From Motacilla alba alba (lineage: Eukaryota; Chordata; Aves; Passeriformes; Motacillidae), in assembly GCF_015832195.1 (NCBI RefSeq), contig NC_052028.1, positions 1,035,501 through 1,099,500 of the forward strand: 64,000 nt of DNA. Reading direction: 5' to 3'. A program made the translations under genes and the position numbers. Positions 62,909 through 64,000 of the stretch are shown one piece after another (the first letter of the stretch is position 1; the number at the start of each line of letters is the position of its first letter). A model generated the notes under the pieces. It saw only the letters and a program-made list of their open reading frames with translations. It was not told the origin of the DNA and ran no database searches.

Positions 62909-63027
62909 GTGTCCCTGCTCCCGCGGTGTCCCTGCTCCCGCAGTGTCCCTGCTCCCGCAGTGTCCCTGCTCCCACAGTGTCCCTGCTCCCGCAGTGTCCC
63001 TGCTCCCGCAGTGTCCCTGCTCGCAGA
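62909..63027 (+). repeat. 17-bp minisatellite, 7 units
   Basis: GTGTCCCTGCTCCCGCA-type units start at 62,909, 62,926, 62,943, 62,960, 62,977, 62,994 and 63,011, exactly 17 bases apart with only single-base variants. Because 17 is not a multiple of three, every frame passes through all three phases. This gives 17-residue periodic frames on both strands that are not genes. Confidence 0.97.
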
Positions 63028-63342
63028 AGATGCCCACTGGGGTAGGGAGGGATGAAGGACCGAGACGGTGAGGATGGGCTGGATGTCAGCCCCCCAGAGC
63101 CCCTGACCCTAAGGCACACCAAGAAACCTGGTAATGGCTCTGGGCCTGTGGGAAGCCCAGCATGGGCAGCAGGAGCAGGCACAGCGTGTCCCTGCAGCTG
63201 CAGCTGCTGCTGGAAGGGTGGCAAGGCTTGAAGGCACATCATAGTAAGCAACAGGGCTCTCCTCTACACATAGATTATACAGAAATATAATCATTCCTTT
63301 TTTCTGTCAAAATATATAGCTATGTCTATCGTTACATATTTC
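63028..63342. other. Unique non-coding sequence
   Basis: Nothing is recognised. The sequence turns AT-rich from about 63,270. Confidence 0.5.
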
Positions 63343-63398
63343 TATAGAAATATATCAATTATATAGAAATATATCGATTATATAGAAATATATATCCA
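63343..63398 (+). repeat. 19-bp AT-rich tandem repeat, 3 units
   Basis: TATAGAAATATAT recurs at 63,343, 63,362 and 63,381, a 19-base period. The units contain short self-complementary ATAT stretches. A CR1 copy begins just downstream, and AT-rich sequence resumes after it. Confidence 0.85.
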
Positions 63399-63406
63399 TC
63401 TTTAGT

Positions 63407-63610
63407 TCTTCCCTTTGGGGGTGGGGAGGCCCTGGCACAGGATGCCCAGAGCAGCTGTGGCTGCCCCTGGATCCCTGGCAGTGTCCAAAGCCATGTTGGA
63501 CAGGGCTGGGAGCAGCCTGGGGCAGTGGAAGGTGTCCCTGCCATGGCAGGGATGGAATGAGCTGAGCTTTAAGTTCCCTTCCAACCCAAACCAGTCTATG
63601 ATTCTATGAT
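63407..63610 (+). mobile_element. CR1 LINE 3' end with intact terminal repeats, plus strand
   Basis: The sequence runs from 'gtggggaggccctggcacag' through 'gtggaaggtgtccctgccat' to 'tccaacccaaaccagtctat' and ends in GATTCTATGAT, the characteristic CR1 terminal octamer repeat. The preserved end and low divergence suggest one of the younger CR1 copies here. It is 5'-truncated to about 200 bases. Confidence 0.96.
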
Positions 63611-64000
63611 ATAATGTTTCTATAATCTAGAAATACATATAAAATACTATATTTTTCAGTGAGTTTCTGAGCTGGTCTGTGAACTGCTGGTGAACATGCA
63701 CAGCTCACAACAAGGAGAAGGGGCAACCCAGTTGACCAGGGCTCCATGAGGGTCCCAGGGAGCTCTCCCTGTGTCCCCAGCCCACCTGGCGCGTGGCCAG
63801 GGCCTTTCATCCTGGCTGCTTCATTCCCAGCACAGCAGGAGAAGCTGATCCTGAGCCAGAGCTAATTGGAAGCCACATCAGAACATGAGTCAGGGAGCTG
63901 ATCACAGCACAGCACTGCTTCACCATCCCACTGGACAAAGGATTGCTTCCCTAAATCCATTACTGGAATTTTATTTTCAAGCCTGTCATGCGGCTGAAAA
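63611..64000. other. Unique non-coding sequence at the window edge
   Basis: The sequence is AT-rich to about 63,660, then mixed. No gene or repeat is recognised, and nothing suggests a feature continuing past the end. Confidence 0.5.

Noticed and set aside
62600..63060. A possible CpG island promoter.
   Set aside because: CpGs are only moderately frequent, much of the GC content comes from the tandem repeats, and no first exon is recognisable.
1..64000. CRISPR arrays, bacterial operons, tRNA or rRNA genes, telomeric TTAGGG arrays.
   Set aside because: I found no regularly spaced repeats with unique spacers, no tRNA B-box and cloverleaf, no rRNA sequence and no telomere repeats on either strand. 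All tandem repeats here are contiguous.

Overview
The window looks like nuclear DNA from a bird, probably a songbird or other neoavian. The only dispersed repeats I can recognise are CR1 LINE fragments and one retroviral solo LTR. The younger CR1 copies carry the terminal ATTCTATG-type tail typical of avian CR1. There are no Alu, L1 or B-type SINEs, and there is no bacterial gene organisation. The reading frames scattered through it are short, mostly overlap on opposite strands, often open on GTG or TTG, and match no protein family I know. I therefore report no protein-coding gene, tRNA, rRNA or CRISPR array. The window is best read as intergenic or intronic sequence.

Layout. Bases 1-9,500 are mostly unique sequence with a polypurine tract (2.2 kb), an AT-rich block (3.2-4.75 kb), an A/T homopolymer (5.2 kb) and a CR1 tail (7.6-8.1 kb). 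An ancient CR1 ORF2 remnant lies at 9.56-9.99 kb. Bases 10-25 kb are unique except for a 21-bp minisatellite (20.7 kb), which is followed by a small CpG-retaining block with two perfect palindromes. A pure 34-unit AAGGG array sits at 25.1-25.3 kb. From 28.5 to 34 kb there are an old CR1, an unidentified minus-strand AT-rich reading frame with an A-tail, another CR1 tail, a 19/20-bp minisatellite and a second very old CR1 piece. From 38 to 44.4 kb there are four CR1 tails in both orientations. A complete 632-bp solo LTR with a perfect 6-bp target-site duplication occupies 46,510-47,141.

From 47.9 to 56.2 kb there are four more CR1 tails, a frameshifted coiled-coil-coding remnant (48.43-48.64 kb) and a 10-bp/34-bp minisatellite (51.85-52.06 kb). 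The last 2 kb hold a (TAA)n microsatellite, a 22-bp duplication, an exact 17-bp x 7 minisatellite, a 19-bp AT-rich repeat and a CR1 with an intact 3' end. Between these lie AT-rich, repeat-free blocks that may be conserved non-coding elements.

No set of genes here works together as a pathway, and I found no convincing undescribed system. The points most worth a second look are the long uninterrupted AAGGG array, the intact solo LTR, the paired palindromes at 20.9 kb and the decayed coding remnants at 48.4 kb and 29.2 kb.
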